NCBI RefSeq assembly: GCF_024331145.1
Contig: NZ_JANDJO010000010.1
Span: 59,779 to 123,778, forward strand
Length of the DNA stretch: 64,000 bases
Origin: Shimia sp. CNT1-13L.2
GTDB taxonomy: Bacteria > Pseudomonadota > Alphaproteobacteria > Rhodobacterales > Rhodobacteraceae
Direction of reading: 5' to 3'
Of the stretch, positions 45,873 to 55,762 are shown piece after piece. A model generated the notes under the pieces. That model searched no databases, was not told the origin of the DNA, and saw nothing but the letters and a program-made list of their open reading frames with translations. Each line of letters opens with the position of its first letter. Position 1 is the stretch's first letter. The translations under genes and the position numbers were made by a program.

Positions 45873-46775
45873 TCAGCTCTCGCCCTGCGATCTAAGCGCG
45901 ATGATCAGACCCGAAGATACAATCATCGCGATACCCACTCCTTCCAGCAGCCCGAGATTCTGTTCAAACAGGATCCACGCAAAGAAGGGGGCAAACACCA
46001 TGATCGAGTATTCGAACACCGCCACGTTGGTAGGTTCATCCATCTGGTAAGCCCGGATAATCAGGAAAACCCCGATCACCGACCCGACGGCCTGCAGGGC
46101 GATCCACGGCAAAGCATCTGCGAAACTCCAGGTCCACCCGCGGCTCAGAAACGTATCGCCAGCCCACCCCGACGATGTCAGGACCACCGACATCACGCCG
46201 CCAATCACCCCAAGCACCAGCATGTTCATGGTCAAAAGCGACAGGGCGCTTTCTCCCGCGCACCAGCTCCTCGTGGCAATCGCCGAGATCGCATAGAAGA
46301 ACCCGGCAGCCACCGGCATGACCATCCAGAGGCTGAACCCGTCCCCTCCGGGCTGCAAAACCAACAGGATTCCGGCAAATCCGGCAAAGACCGCCAATAT
46401 GCGCCACCGCCCGATCCGCTGGCCCATGACCAACACATTGATCAGCAGAACGAAGATCGGAGAGGTAAACAACCCCGCCAAGGCCTGCGCAATGGGCATC
46501 AACCCGAGCGACCCGAAGTACAGCATCATCGACGTCGACAGAACCACGGCCCGCGCCAGCACCGGTCGCCAGTTTTCGGGGCGCATGACCCCCAGCCCTA
46601 AAAGCGACATCACCACCAGCAGCGGTGCCATGAATGTCGAGCGCATGGCATGCAGCTGCCACAGGCCCAGCGACTGGGAGATCACCGTGACAAAGTTGTC
46701 GATGAACCCGATGATGCACATCGCACTCAACATCGAAATCGCTGCTGCAATGGGTCTGTTGTTGACGCCGCTCAT
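45873..46775 (-). CDS. DMT superfamily (EamA) transporter
   Basis: The 300-residue protein has ten predicted helices in two EamA halves (for example AISMLSAMCIIGFIDNFVTV; second half near MVMPVAAGFFYAISAIATRS). It is distinct from the DMT gene at 19511. ATG at 46775 has AGAGGCAG upstream; the longer frame runs into the intergenic region. It is divergent from the acyl-CoA ligase gene, with weak inverted repeats (TGTCG/CGACA at 46844-46859) between them. Confidence 0.85.
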   Translation of the reverse strand: MSGVNNRPIAAAISMLSAMCIIGFIDNFVTVISQSLGLWQLHAMRSTFMAPLLVVMSLLGLGVMRPENWRPVLARAVVLSTSMMLYFGSLGLMPIAQALAGLFTSPIFVLLINVLVMGQRIGRWRILAVFAGFAGILLVLQPGGDGFSLWMVMPVAAGFFYAISAIATRSWCAGESALSLLTMNMLVLGVIGGVMSVVLTSSGWAGDTFLSRGWTWSFADALPWIALQAVGSVIGVFLIIRAYQMDEPTNVAVFEYSIMVFAPFFAWILFEQNLGLLEGVGIAMIVSSGLIIALRSQGES

Positions 46776-46888
46776 GATTTCTGCCTCTAATTGTCTGACA
46801 TTTGTCGCTAAGGAACAAATATCCCGATGTGGCACACAATATCTGTCGTAAAACCGACAAACGCTCTGAGAATCAAGGGAGGGATCTG

Positions 46889-48517
46889 ATGGGCTGGATG
46901 GTTGATGAAACCGGGCTGGACAAATGCGCCGCCAACTTCGTGCCCCTGACACCGCTGTCGCACCTGCAACGTGCCGCCAAGGTGTTCCCCGACACGCTTG
47001 CCGTCAGCTACGGCAAACATCGCAAGACCTATGCCGAATACCACGCACGCTGTAGCCGCCTGGCCTCTGCGCTGGTCGGGCTGGGCGTCAAACCCGGTGA
47101 CGTGGTCGCCACCCTCATTCCGAACCTGCCCGCACAGGCCGAGGCGCATTTTGGCGTGCCCGCCTGTGGTGCCGTTCTCAACACGATCAACGTGCGTCTC
47201 GATATCGATACGGTGGCCTATATCTTCGATCACGGCGGTGCCAAGGTGGTTCTGGCGGACCCGCAGTTCATGGATACGGTCGAAGCCGCCATCGAAGCGA
47301 TGGAAGGCCCTGCACCCACTGTCATCGAAGTGGCCGACGATCAGGCCAGCTTTCACGCCAGTGGAAAATACACCGAATACGAAGCGCTTCTTGAAAGCGG
47401 CGACCCTGAATTCGACTGGATCATGCCCGACGATGAATGGGAAAGCCTCGCGCTGAACTACACCTCCGGCACGACCGGCCGACCAAAAGGCGTGGTCTAT
47501 CACCACCGTGGTGCATACCTCATGACAATGGGCACCGTGGTCAGCTGGCGGATGACCCTGCATCCGGTCTTCATGGCCATCGTCCCGCTGTTCCATTGCA
47601 ACGGCTGGAACCACACCTGGATGATGCCGATGCTTGGCGGCACCCTGATCTGCTGTCGCGACATCAGCGCCCAGAACATCTACAACGCCATCCACTATGA
47701 AGGCGTGACCCACTTCGGCGGCGCGCCAATCGTTCTCAACATGATCGTCAACGCGCTGGACGAAGAACGCCGCACCTTCGACCACACCGTCGAAGTCTTC
47801 ACCGCCGGTGCCCCGCCCGCCCCCGCCACGCTCGCCAAGATCGAAGATCTCGGCTTCAACGTGACACAGGTCTACGGCCTGACCGAAACCTATGGCCACG
47901 TCACCGAATGCCTCTGGAAACCGGAGCAGTGGGACGATCTCGACAAACCCGACGTTGCCGCGATCAAGGCCCGCCAGGGCGTTGCCATGCCGATGATGGA
48001 ACATATCACCGTCATGGACGAGAACATGGAACAGGTGCCGATGGACGGCAAAACCCAGGGCGAGATCGTCATTCGCGGCAACTCGGTCATGAAGGGCTAT
48101 CTCAAGAACCCCGAAGCCACCGAAGAAGCCTTCAAGGGCGGTTACTTCCATTCCGGCGACATCGCCCTGCAGCACCCCGACACCTATGTCCAGATCGCTG
48201 ACCGCGCCAAGGACATCATCATTTCCGGCGGCGAGAATATCTCGTCTGTCGAGGTCGAAGGCGTTCTTATGGGGCACCCCGCCGTCTCGCTGGCCGCCGT
48301 GGTCGCCAAGCCCGACGACAAGTGGGGAGAGGTGCCCTGCGCCTTCATCGAACTTCTACCCGGTCAGGAAACCAGCGAGGCCGAGATCATCGCCTTCTCA
48401 CGGGAAACCCTTGCCGGCTTCAAGGCGCCCAAGAAGGTGGTGTTCCAGGAGCTTCCCAAGACCTCGACCGGCAAAATCCAGAAGTTCCAGCTGCGCAAGG
48501 TCGCAGCGGATCTCTAG
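46889..48517 (+). CDS. AMP-forming acyl-CoA ligase
   Basis: The 542-residue enzyme has the AMP-binding loop NYTSGTTGRPKGVVYHHRG, the QVYGLTETYGH motif, FHSGDIALQHPD and the C-terminal lysine motif KTSTGKIQKFQL. It activates a carboxylic acid to its CoA thioester using ATP. The substrate is a medium-chain or short-chain fatty acid by family (AAE7/AlkK-like). The DMSP enzyme DmdB is related but differs at the N-terminus. ATG at 46889 follows AAGGGAGGGATC. Confidence 0.88.
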   Translation: MGWMVDETGLDKCAANFVPLTPLSHLQRAAKVFPDTLAVSYGKHRKTYAEYHARCSRLASALVGLGVKPGDVVATLIPNLPAQAEAHFGVPACGAVLNTINVRLDIDTVAYIFDHGGAKVVLADPQFMDTVEAAIEAMEGPAPTVIEVADDQASFHASGKYTEYEALLESGDPEFDWIMPDDEWESLALNYTSGTTGRPKGVVYHHRGAYLMTMGTVVSWRMTLHPVFMAIVPLFHCNGWNHTWMMPMLGGTLICCRDISAQNIYNAIHYEGVTHFGGAPIVLNMIVNALDEERRTFDHTVEVFTAGAPPAPATLAKIEDLGFNVTQVYGLTETYGHVTECLWKPEQWDDLDKPDVAAIKARQGVAMPMMEHITVMDENMEQVPMDGKTQGEIVIRGNSVMKGYLKNPEATEEAFKGGYFHSGDIALQHPDTYVQIADRAKDIIISGGENISSVEVEGVLMGHPAVSLAAVVAKPDDKWGEVPCAFIELLPGQETSEAEIIAFSRETLAGFKAPKKVVFQELPKTSTGKIQKFQLRKVAADL

Positions 48518-48627
48518 GGTTTGACCTGTACAAATGTGAACGGGGTGGTGGCAAAGGTGCGTTGCCGCCCCGCCTCTCCTCATGGTAGTGTCGCGCCAAC
48601 AGAGGCAGAGCAGCCCGGCACCACCCA

Positions 48628-49644
48628 ATGAGCAAAACAGCCCTTCAGAAATATGATCGCATCGAGGCAACCGGCCTCTGGCGTCCGTCTCGCGACGCCC
48701 AGCGCCGTGATGTCATCGTCTCGATTGGCGAGGCCACGCTCACCATCACCGACACACAGGACCGGCCCCTCGCGCATTGGTCCCTCCCGGCCGTGGCCCG
48801 CCAGAACCCCGGCCAGCGCCCGGCGATCTATGCGCCAGACGGCGATCCCGGCGAAACGCTGGAACTCGCGGACGGCGAAGACGAGATGGTGGATGCCATC
48901 GAAAAACTGCGTTCTGCCCTGCATCGTCGACGCCCGCGCCCTGGTCGCCTCCGGCTGGTCACACTGGGCAGCCTCGCCTTTGGCATCGCCGCCCTCGCCG
49001 TGTTCTGGCTGCCGGATGCGCTGCGCAACCATGCGGTTTCGGTTGTGCCTGATGCAAAACGGGCCGAGATCGGCACATCGCTGCAAACCCACCTGATCCA
49101 TCTCACCGGAAAACCCTGTTCCAGCCTGCTTGCCACACCGGCCCTTGGCAAACTCGCCACCCGCCTTGATGTGCCGAACCTTGTCGTCGTGCGCGACGGC
49201 GTCCGCGACACGGCCACCCTGCCCGGCGGCACGATCCTGATGAACCGTGCCATTGTCGAAGACTTCGAGGAACCCGACGTTGCCGCGGGTTTCATCCTTG
49301 CCCAGAAGGCCGAGTCCCGCGAACACGATGCCCTGCGCCAGTTGCTGGAACACGCGGGCATCGGCGCAACCTTCCGCCTCCTCACCACTGGCTCCCTGCC
49401 GGATGGTGCCCTGCGCGCCTATGCCGAGGCGCTTGTCCTACTCCCCCATTACACGCCGCCGACAGAAGACCTGCTGGCGCTGTTCTCGGAAAAACAGGTC
49501 AAATCCACGCCCTATGCCTTTGCGCTGGACCCATCCGGCGAAAGCACGATTGACCTGATCGAAGCCGATCCCTTTGTCACCACCCCCGAGCCCGTTCTCA
49601 CCGATGGCGATTGGGTTGCGCTTCAGGGCATCTGCGACGGTTGA
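48628..49644 (+). CDS. Membrane protein with degenerate M48-like peptidase domain
   Basis: The 338-residue protein has a cytoplasmic N-terminal part, one membrane helix near residues 110-135 (LVTLGSLAFGIAALAVFWLP) and a C-terminal domain resembling M48 zinc peptidases: LPGG at residues 198-201 followed by ILMNRAIVEDF and a helix equal to the HExxH helix. That helix reads ILAQKAESREH, so both histidines and the glutamate are absent. It is likely a non-catalytic relative; the role is unknown. The M48 relation is by eye. Confidence 0.72.
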   Translation: MSKTALQKYDRIEATGLWRPSRDAQRRDVIVSIGEATLTITDTQDRPLAHWSLPAVARQNPGQRPAIYAPDGDPGETLELADGEDEMVDAIEKLRSALHRRRPRPGRLRLVTLGSLAFGIAALAVFWLPDALRNHAVSVVPDAKRAEIGTSLQTHLIHLTGKPCSSLLATPALGKLATRLDVPNLVVVRDGVRDTATLPGGTILMNRAIVEDFEEPDVAAGFILAQKAESREHDALRQLLEHAGIGATFRLLTTGSLPDGALRAYAEALVLLPHYTPPTEDLLALFSEKQVKSTPYAFALDPSGESTIDLIEADPFVTTPEPVLTDGDWVALQGICDG

Positions 49645-49671
49645 ATCAAAAAACACGCCCCAAGAGGCGTG
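49645..49671 (-). terminator. Terminator of the SPOR-domain protein gene, possibly bidirectional
   Basis: CACGCC (49654-49659) and GGCGTG (49666-49671) form a 6-bp stem. On the minus strand a TTTTTTG run follows it directly. On the plus strand CCCTTGTTT follows, so it may serve both convergent genes. Confidence 0.78.
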
Positions 49672-49698
49672 CCCTTGTTTCTAAACCAACAGTCGAAA

Positions 49699-50925
49699 TC
49701 AGTTGCGCACAAAGGCTCCGGCATAACCCGCGCTGCGCACCTTCTGCGCCGCGCTTTCAGCGGCACCATCATCAGCAAACGGCCCAACCAAAACCATGCG
49801 CTTGGTCACGCCGCTGCGTGTGTACTTGCCGATCTTGACCGGCACCCCAAGGCTGCGCACCTTGCGCGCAACGCTTTGCGCCGTGGCCGCATCACCGTAA
49901 GTCGCCACCTGCACATAGGCGCGGCCCGAAAGGCGCAGGGCCTTTTCCTTGCTCTCGCTGCGCGTGGACACCACCGGCGATCCCGCCGACTTGGTCGAGA
50001 CATAACCTTCGGCCGCAGTTCCCCGACGCAGAACCCGTGGCGTCCCATCAACCCAGACGCCATCCATCTGCGCCTTGCCGGCAAAGGTCTGCTCGGCGCG
50101 ATAGGGGTTATAACGGTCATCGCCGAAATCCACTGGACGGTAGCCTGCCGGAGCCTCTGCATTTACCATGGCATGATAGCGGTCTTCATAGACGTGACGC
50201 GGCACGACACGCACGTGTGGCCCAACTTCCCCCTCACGCACAACGCGACCACGCAGGTATCCCTCGCGGTGGATGCGGATCACGGGCGCAGGCGCTGTCG
50301 CCTTGCCGGTTCCGGGGGTATAGGGCAACTCGGCCTGCGGACCACAACGCACCTTGTACTTTGACACGACACCGGTCCGACAGGGCGCATCATACCCGGT
50401 CTGGCGCGGCACCTGTTCCAGCGAACGGCGCGGCTTGGTCTTGGCCATGGCCGGTTTCGTCTTGGGTTTGGCAGGGGTCACGACAACAGGCGCGGCAGCA
50501 GCGGGCTTGACCTTGCGCACTGTCGTCTTCGGTTTCGTCACCACGCGCGTCGTGGGTTTCGGCGCTGCCGCGGCAACCGGTTTAGGCGCTGTCTGTGTTT
50601 CCGGAGACGCAGCCTCGATCTGGACAACGTTCTTGTCGAGTTTCGGCGCGGCCTGCACAGATGTCGTGCCACCGGGGTTTGTCGGCTTATAGCCGCAAAC
50701 AACCTTGCGATCCCGCGTCATGCGCGGCACCCAGGTCACATTCCCATCAATGCCGGCGCGGATGTAAACACACCCCTTGCTGTCGACGTACTGCTTGCCC
50801 TTGTAGGATGCCGGTGGAAATTCGTTCGGCGTATCCACGTTTCTCAGGGACTGGGCGTTAACGCCCGCCGCGACCCCGAATGATCCCGCGATAATGGCAA
50901 TCGCTATTGCTCTGCTCAGTTTCAT
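49699..50925 (-). CDS. Secreted SPOR-domain protein
   Basis: The 408-residue protein has a signal peptide (SRAIAIAIIAGSFGVAAGVNAQ), a proline/alanine/lysine-rich linker at about residues 95-170 and a C-terminal SPOR domain (RAYVQVATYGDAATAQSVAR to the end). SPOR domains bind denuded peptidoglycan at the division site. The middle part, with conserved CGYKPT and CRTGVVSKYKVRCGPQ segments, is not a domain I recognise. It is likely a periplasmic cell-envelope protein. Confidence 0.86.
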   Translation of the reverse strand: MKLSRAIAIAIIAGSFGVAAGVNAQSLRNVDTPNEFPPASYKGKQYVDSKGCVYIRAGIDGNVTWVPRMTRDRKVVCGYKPTNPGGTTSVQAAPKLDKNVVQIEAASPETQTAPKPVAAAAPKPTTRVVTKPKTTVRKVKPAAAAPVVVTPAKPKTKPAMAKTKPRRSLEQVPRQTGYDAPCRTGVVSKYKVRCGPQAELPYTPGTGKATAPAPVIRIHREGYLRGRVVREGEVGPHVRVVPRHVYEDRYHAMVNAEAPAGYRPVDFGDDRYNPYRAEQTFAGKAQMDGVWVDGTPRVLRRGTAAEGYVSTKSAGSPVVSTRSESKEKALRLSGRAYVQVATYGDAATAQSVARKVRSLGVPVKIGKYTRSGVTKRMVLVGPFADDGAAESAAQKVRSAGYAGAFVRN

Positions 50926-51022
50926 TGTGCCCCCACAATATATTGGGGCTAGTCTAGCCGCAAAACCCTATATGAGTAAACCTTCCATAGGGTCACAAAA
51001 TGGCCTTATTTTCTTTGGGTTA

Positions 51023-51052
51023 GCGGCCCGCCCCCGGCGGGACACGGGCCGC
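51023..51052 (-). terminator. Stem-loop after upp
   Basis: GCGGCCCG (51023-51030) and CGGGCCGC (51045-51052) form an 8-bp inverted repeat just after the upp stop, with a GC-rich interior. There is no T-run on the minus strand, so the role as terminator of the nucleoside operon is tentative. Confidence 0.45.
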
Positions 51053-51058
51053 GCACCA

Positions 51059-51688
51059 TTATTTGGTGCCAAACATCCGGTCACCGGCATCGCCCAGGCC
51101 GGGCATGATATAGCCCTTTTCATTCAGGCGCTCGTCGAGTGCGGCCGTCACGATCGGCACATCGGGATGCGCTTCTTTCATCCGCGCAACCCCTTCCGGC
51201 GCCGCCAGCAGGCAAAGGAAGCGAATGTCCTTGGCGCCCTGCTCCTTCAGAAGATCAATCGCCGCCGCAGATGAGTTACCCGTCGCCAGCATCGGGTCGA
51301 CGGCAATCACCAGACGCTCGCCAAGATTGTCCGGTGCCTTGAAATAGTATTGCACGGGCTCAAGCGTTTCTTCGTCACGGTAAAGACCAACAAACCCGAC
51401 ACGGGCCGAGGGGATCAGTTCCAGCATCCCGTCCAGAAGACCGTTGCCCGCGCGCAGAATCGAGACCAGCGCCAGCTTGCGCCCGGCAAGCACCGGCGCA
51501 TCCATTTCCTGCATCGGCGTGTCGATCCGCTTGGTGGTCATCGGCAACTCGCGCGTCACCTCATAGGCAATCAATTGGCTAATCTCACGCAGCAGGCGGC
51601 GAAATTCGCCGGTCGAGGTATCGGTCTGACGCATAATGGTCAGTTTGTGTTGCACCAGCGGGTGATCGACGACGGTCAGGTGATCCAT
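51059..51688 (-). CDS. upp: Uracil phosphoribosyltransferase
   Basis: The 209-residue enzyme makes UMP from uracil and PRPP. It has the PRPP loop [21 protein letters not shown] and the C-terminal uracil-binding [15 protein letters not shown]. It is the last gene of a nucleoside-salvage operon and its ATG overlaps the add stop by one base. Confidence 0.96.
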   Translation of the reverse strand: MDHLTVVDHPLVQHKLTIMRQTDTSTGEFRRLLREISQLIAYEVTRELPMTTKRIDTPMQEMDAPVLAGRKLALVSILRAGNGLLDGMLELIPSARVGFVGLYRDEETLEPVQYYFKAPDNLGERLVIAVDPMLATGNSSAAAIDLLKEQGAKDIRFLCLLAAPEGVARMKEAHPDVPIVTAALDERLNEKGYIMPGLGDAGDRMFGTK

Positions 51689-52674
51689 CAGTTGCTCTCC
51701 AGTTTCTTCTTGATACGCGCCCGAGTGTCCTCGTCGCAGAATGCCGCCTCGGCGGCCGTTAGGTTGATCGCGCGGAAATCATCTTCTTCCCAGCCAAACG
51801 CCTCGGCCAGCATGTCATACTCCCGACGCATTGTCGTATGGAAAAACGGCGGATCATCGGTTGACACCGTAACCCGCACACCCGCCTCGCGCAGCCTCTG
51901 GATCGGGTGGGCCGCGAAAGAGGGATAAAGACCCAGAACCACGTTGGAGCCGGGACACACCTCCAGCGTGATCTGCCGCGCCACGAGTTCCGCCACGAGC
52001 TTCGGGTCTTCGATTGCGCGCACCCCATGTCCAATCCGCTCCACGTTCAGATCGCGGATCGCTTCCCAGACACTCTCGGGGCCGCCAAACTCGCCTGCGT
52101 GGGTGGTCAGCCGCAGCCCCGCCTCCCGCGCCATGTCAAAGGCATAGGCAAAGTCACCCTGATGGCCCTTGCCCTCGTCCCCGCCCATGCCAAGACCGAC
52201 AATCCAGTCACCGGCCGTCTCGGCCGCACACAACGCCGTCCGCTTGGCCTGTTCCGGACCGAAATGGCGCACGGGCGTCACAATCCCGCGCAGAATCACG
52301 CCCCATTCGGCCTCGGCACGATCCGCGGCTTCCTGAATGGCCGCGAGGTATTCCCGCCACGCCGCAACATCGCCGCCACCACAGAAATCCGGCGACAGGA
52401 AGGTTTCGCAGTAGATCACACCGTTCGCGGCACTTTGCTCAAGCACCGCGCGGGTCAACCGGGCATAATCTTCCGGCGTTTTCAAAACGCTGGTTGCCGC
52501 CTCGTAGACTTGCAGGAAGTGAACGAAGTTCTCAAAAGCATAGCCGCCCCGTTCATCAAACACGCGGCTCAAATCAACCTTCTTCTCGAAGGCCAACTGC
52601 CGGATAAACTCCGGCGGCGCGGCCCCTTCATGGTGCAGGTGCAACTCGACCTTGGGCAGATCACTCACGCTCAC
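51688..52674 (-). CDS. add: Adenosine deaminase
   Basis: The 328-residue amidohydrolase has zinc ligands VELHLHHEG, a TTHAGEF glutamate motif, RIGHGVRA and STDDPPFF. It converts adenosine to inosine in the cytoplasm. The operon of deo and cdd genes favours adenosine; adenine deaminases of the same family share the STDDPxxF pattern, so the base cannot be excluded. It overlaps deoB by 4 bases. Confidence 0.88.
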   Translation of the reverse strand: MSVSDLPKVELHLHHEGAAPPEFIRQLAFEKKVDLSRVFDERGGYAFENFVHFLQVYEAATSVLKTPEDYARLTRAVLEQSAANGVIYCETFLSPDFCGGGDVAAWREYLAAIQEAADRAEAEWGVILRGIVTPVRHFGPEQAKRTALCAAETAGDWIVGLGMGGDEGKGHQGDFAYAFDMAREAGLRLTTHAGEFGGPESVWEAIRDLNVERIGHGVRAIEDPKLVAELVARQITLEVCPGSNVVLGLYPSFAAHPIQRLREAGVRVTVSTDDPPFFHTTMRREYDMLAEAFGWEEDDFRAINLTAAEAAFCDEDTRARIKKKLESN

Positions 52675-53882
52675 AGGAAACTCCTCCCCGGCCCTTCACT
52701 TTTCACCCCCAGATGCGCCGCCACGCTGGCCGCCACATCCACGAATTCCACGATTCCGGCCTGCTTGCCCCCTGCCCCCGCGCACAGAACCGGCACGCGC
52801 TCTCGCGTGTGGTCGGTTCCGGGCCAGCTCGGGTCATTGCCATGATCGGCGGTCAGCACCAGAAGATCATCCTCTCGCAACCCGCCAATCACCTTGCCAA
52901 TCTCGCGGTCAAACCACTCCAGCGCCCGTGCATAACCGGAAATGTCGCGACGATGGCCATAGAGGCTGTCGAACTCCACGAAATTTGCAAAGGTCAGACT
53001 GCCGTCCTCGGCAGTATCCACCAGGTCCTGCAAATCCTGCATCAACTTGGCATCCGCGCCCTTCACGCAATCATCCATGCCGGTCATCGAGAAAATATCG
53101 CCGATCTTGCCCACACCATGAACCTTGCGCCCGGCATCCTGAACCCAGTTCATCAGAACTCGTTCGGGCGGCGCGATGGCAAAATCCTTGCGGTTGGTGG
53201 TGCGCTCGAACCTCTCTTCGACACTGCCCACGAAGGGCCGCGCGATCACTCGCCCCACCTTCATCTCGTGCAGCACCGGCGCCAGCTGCTTGCAAAGGTC
53301 CAACAACCGTTCCAGCCCGAAATGCTCTTCATGGGCCGCGATCTGGAACACGCTGTCGGCGCTTGTATAGCAGATCGGCTGCCCGGTGCGGATATGCGCC
53401 TCGCCAAGATCGGCAATCACCTGTGTCCCCGACGCATGGCAATTGCCAAGAATACCCTCGACTCCGGCAATCTCGCAGACTTTGGCCACCAATTCCGCAG
53501 GAAAAGACGGGGTTTCATCCGGAAAATAGGTCCAGTCCCAGGGCACCCGCAATCCGGCCAACTCCCAGTGTCCCGAGGGCGTGTCCTTGCCCGCCGAACG
53601 CTCGGTTGCAGCCCCCCATGTCCCTGTCGGCACCGCGTCCAGCCCCGGTGTATCCTCGCCGCTTGAAAGCCGCACCGCAGCCCCAAGCCCAAGGCGATCC
53701 ATATTCGGCAGGCTCAGCATCCCGCTGCGCCCCTCTTCCGCGCGGCCCTCGGCACAGGCCTGCGCGATATGGCCAAGCGTGTTCGCCCCCACATCCGGCA
53801 AGTCGCCGTTGAAAAACCGATCTGCATCCGGCGCGCCGCCACAGCCCACCGAATCCATCACCACGAGGAATGCCCGCGCCAT
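52671..53882 (-). CDS. deoB: Phosphopentomutase
   Basis: The 403-residue alkaline-phosphatase-fold enzyme interconverts (deoxy)ribose 1- and 5-phosphates. It opens RAFLVVMDSVGCGGAPDADRF with metal ligand and nucleophile region, has NTLGHIAQ and TADHGNDPSWPGTDHTRERVP. It overlaps add downstream and deoA upstream. It links nucleoside phosphorolysis to the pentose phosphate pool. Confidence 0.95.
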   Translation of the reverse strand: MARAFLVVMDSVGCGGAPDADRFFNGDLPDVGANTLGHIAQACAEGRAEEGRSGMLSLPNMDRLGLGAAVRLSSGEDTPGLDAVPTGTWGAATERSAGKDTPSGHWELAGLRVPWDWTYFPDETPSFPAELVAKVCEIAGVEGILGNCHASGTQVIADLGEAHIRTGQPICYTSADSVFQIAAHEEHFGLERLLDLCKQLAPVLHEMKVGRVIARPFVGSVEERFERTTNRKDFAIAPPERVLMNWVQDAGRKVHGVGKIGDIFSMTGMDDCVKGADAKLMQDLQDLVDTAEDGSLTFANFVEFDSLYGHRRDISGYARALEWFDREIGKVIGGLREDDLLVLTADHGNDPSWPGTDHTRERVPVLCAGAGGKQAGIVEFVDVAASVAAHLGVKSEGPGRSFL

Positions 53883-55186
53883 CAGCCGATCCTTTCGTGC
53901 ACCAAGGGCGGCACGACCGGAGCCTCCTGCCCCAGGGTGATCGCCGCCAAAACCGCCTGCTCCGCCTTGCGCGCCGCCTCTTCGCGGGCTGCATGAATCC
54001 GCAGCAGGGGTTGGCCTTTAACCACCTTCTGACCCAATGTCACCACGTCGGAAAACCCGACGCTGGGATCAACCACATCGCTTTCCACCTGCCGGCCGCC
54101 ACCCAGTTCCACAACCGCAAGGCCCAGCGCCTCGCCGTCCATCGCGGTCACAAATCCGATCTCTGGGGCGGCAACCTCGCGGATAACCGTCGCTTCGGGC
54201 AGGAACCGTCGCCAGTTCTCGACAAACTGCACCGGCCCGCCCATCAGCGCGACCATGCGGCCAAACCGTTCCGCCGCCCTTCCATCCGCAATCGCCTTGC
54301 CGATCGCATCCGCCCCGGCATCCACGCCCCCTGCCAGACCGGCATTCGCCAGAAGCACGCCGCCAAGCGCCGCGGTCAGGTCCAGCAACGGGCCACCCGT
54401 CTCGCCGGTCAGAACGCCCATGCAGTCTGCAATCTCAAGCGCATTGCCAAGGGACGGTGCCAGCGGGCGGTTCATGTCGGAGATCACCGCGCTGGTCGGA
54501 CATCCCGCAAGGTTGGCCGTGCCAACAAGCGACTGGGCCAGGGCCCTCGCCTCATCCGCGCTCTTCATAAAGGCCCCCGTGCCGACCTTTACATCCAGCA
54601 CCAGACCCTCAAGCCCCGCGGCGAGCTTCTTCGACAGGATCGACGCCGTGATCAGATCAAGGCTCTCCACCGTCGCGGTCACATCACGGATCGCATAAAG
54701 CCGCTTGTCAGCCGGGGCAATTTCACCGCTGGCCGAAACGATGGCACAGCCTGCCTCGTGGACGACGGTCTTGAATTCCGCTTCAGAAACACTGGTGCGC
54801 AGCCCCGGAATGGCTTCCATCTTGTCCAACGTCCCGCCGGTGTGGCCAAGACCGCGCCCCGAGATCATCGGCACATAGGCCCCGCAGGCCGCAAGCGCAG
54901 GCGCCAGCACGATCGAGACGCAATCCCCAACGCCACCTGTCGAATGCTTGTCCAATACCGGCCCGTCACAGGACCACGACATCGTGTCGCCGCTGTCTCG
55001 CATCGCCAGCGTCAAGGCAACCCGCGCCTCTTCCCCAAGTCCTCTCAGGCAAACACCCATGGCAAAGGCCCCGGCCTGCGCATCCGAAACGCGCCCATCC
55101 GCCAACCCCTGGGCGAACCAGGCCAGTTCCTCGCGGCTGGGATCTTCTCCCCGGCGCAAATGGGCAATGATCGCGCGCGCGTCCAT
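53882..55186 (-). CDS. deoA: Thymidine phosphorylase
   Basis: The 434-residue enzyme cleaves thymidine to thymine and deoxyribose 1-phosphate. It shows the DKHSTGGVGD phosphate motif, SGRGLGHTGGTLDK and KVGTGAFMKS. ATG at 55186 (MDARAIIAHLRRGE) is the family start; the upstream frame overlaps cdd. Its stop overlaps the deoB start by one base. Confidence 0.95.
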   Translation of the reverse strand: MDARAIIAHLRRGEDPSREELAWFAQGLADGRVSDAQAGAFAMGVCLRGLGEEARVALTLAMRDSGDTMSWSCDGPVLDKHSTGGVGDCVSIVLAPALAACGAYVPMISGRGLGHTGGTLDKMEAIPGLRTSVSEAEFKTVVHEAGCAIVSASGEIAPADKRLYAIRDVTATVESLDLITASILSKKLAAGLEGLVLDVKVGTGAFMKSADEARALAQSLVGTANLAGCPTSAVISDMNRPLAPSLGNALEIADCMGVLTGETGGPLLDLTAALGGVLLANAGLAGGVDAGADAIGKAIADGRAAERFGRMVALMGGPVQFVENWRRFLPEATVIREVAAPEIGFVTAMDGEALGLAVVELGGGRQVESDVVDPSVGFSDVVTLGQKVVKGQPLLRIHAAREEAARKAEQAVLAAITLGQEAPVVPPLVHERIG

Positions 55187-55191
55187 GACGA

Positions 55192-55584
55192 TCAGGCCTT
55201 GTCCATATGCGCTTCGGTAAAGGCTCCTGGCAACAGCTCGGCCAGTGTCATCTTGAGTTCCGTGCCGTCGAGGTTCGCCATCGTCACGACAACATCGCTT
55301 GTGCCGAACTCTGAAAGCTTCTGGCGACACCCGCCACAGGGGGTCACCGGATGGCTGCTGTCGGCGACAACATAGACTTCGGTCAAACGGGTCTCACCCG
55401 CCGCGATCATCGCCGCGATCGCACCCGCCTCGGCGCATGTACCTTCGGGATAGGCGACGTTTTCAACATTGCACCCGGTAAAGACTTCGCCGTTCTCGGC
55501 ACGGATCGCCGCGCCAACCTTGAAGTTGGAATAAGGTGCATAGGCGTTTTCTCGCACCGCCAGTGCGTCTTTTTGCAAGCTCAT
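55192..55584 (-). CDS. cdd: Cytidine deaminase
   Basis: The 130-residue enzyme converts cytidine and deoxycytidine to uridine forms. It has the YSNFKVGAA motif, the zinc/catalytic motif TCAEAGAI and PCGGCRQ. It is the first gene of the operon cdd-deoA-deoB-add-upp, with 5 bases to deoA. ATG at 55584 (MSLQKDALAV) is used because the longer frame lacks family similarity. Confidence 0.94.
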   Translation of the reverse strand: MSLQKDALAVRENAYAPYSNFKVGAAIRAENGEVFTGCNVENVAYPEGTCAEAGAIAAMIAAGETRLTEVYVVADSSHPVTPCGGCRQKLSEFGTSDVVVTMANLDGTELKMTLAELLPGAFTEAHMDKA

Positions 55585-55720
55585 GGCTCCCCTCTCGTGA
55601 TCTGGATGATCTCGGCCAGTTCTGACTATTTGGTCAGTTATCGACACTGCGGCCTGCGACATATTTTTGCAAGGGGGGATGCCCTATGGTCAATACAAGC
55701 CATTCCCTTTCCGAAAGAAA

Positions 55721-55738
55721 TAGTTTAATGCTAAACTA
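55721..55738. promoter_or_regulatory. Dyad upstream of maeB
   Basis: TAGTTTA-ATGC-TAAACTA is a perfect 7-bp inverted repeat 24 bases before the maeB ATG, in an AT-rich stretch. It is likely an operator or promoter-proximal hairpin; no regulator can be assigned. Confidence 0.5.
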
Positions 55739-55762
55739 ACTTGAGAATCCGAGGCCTCTACC

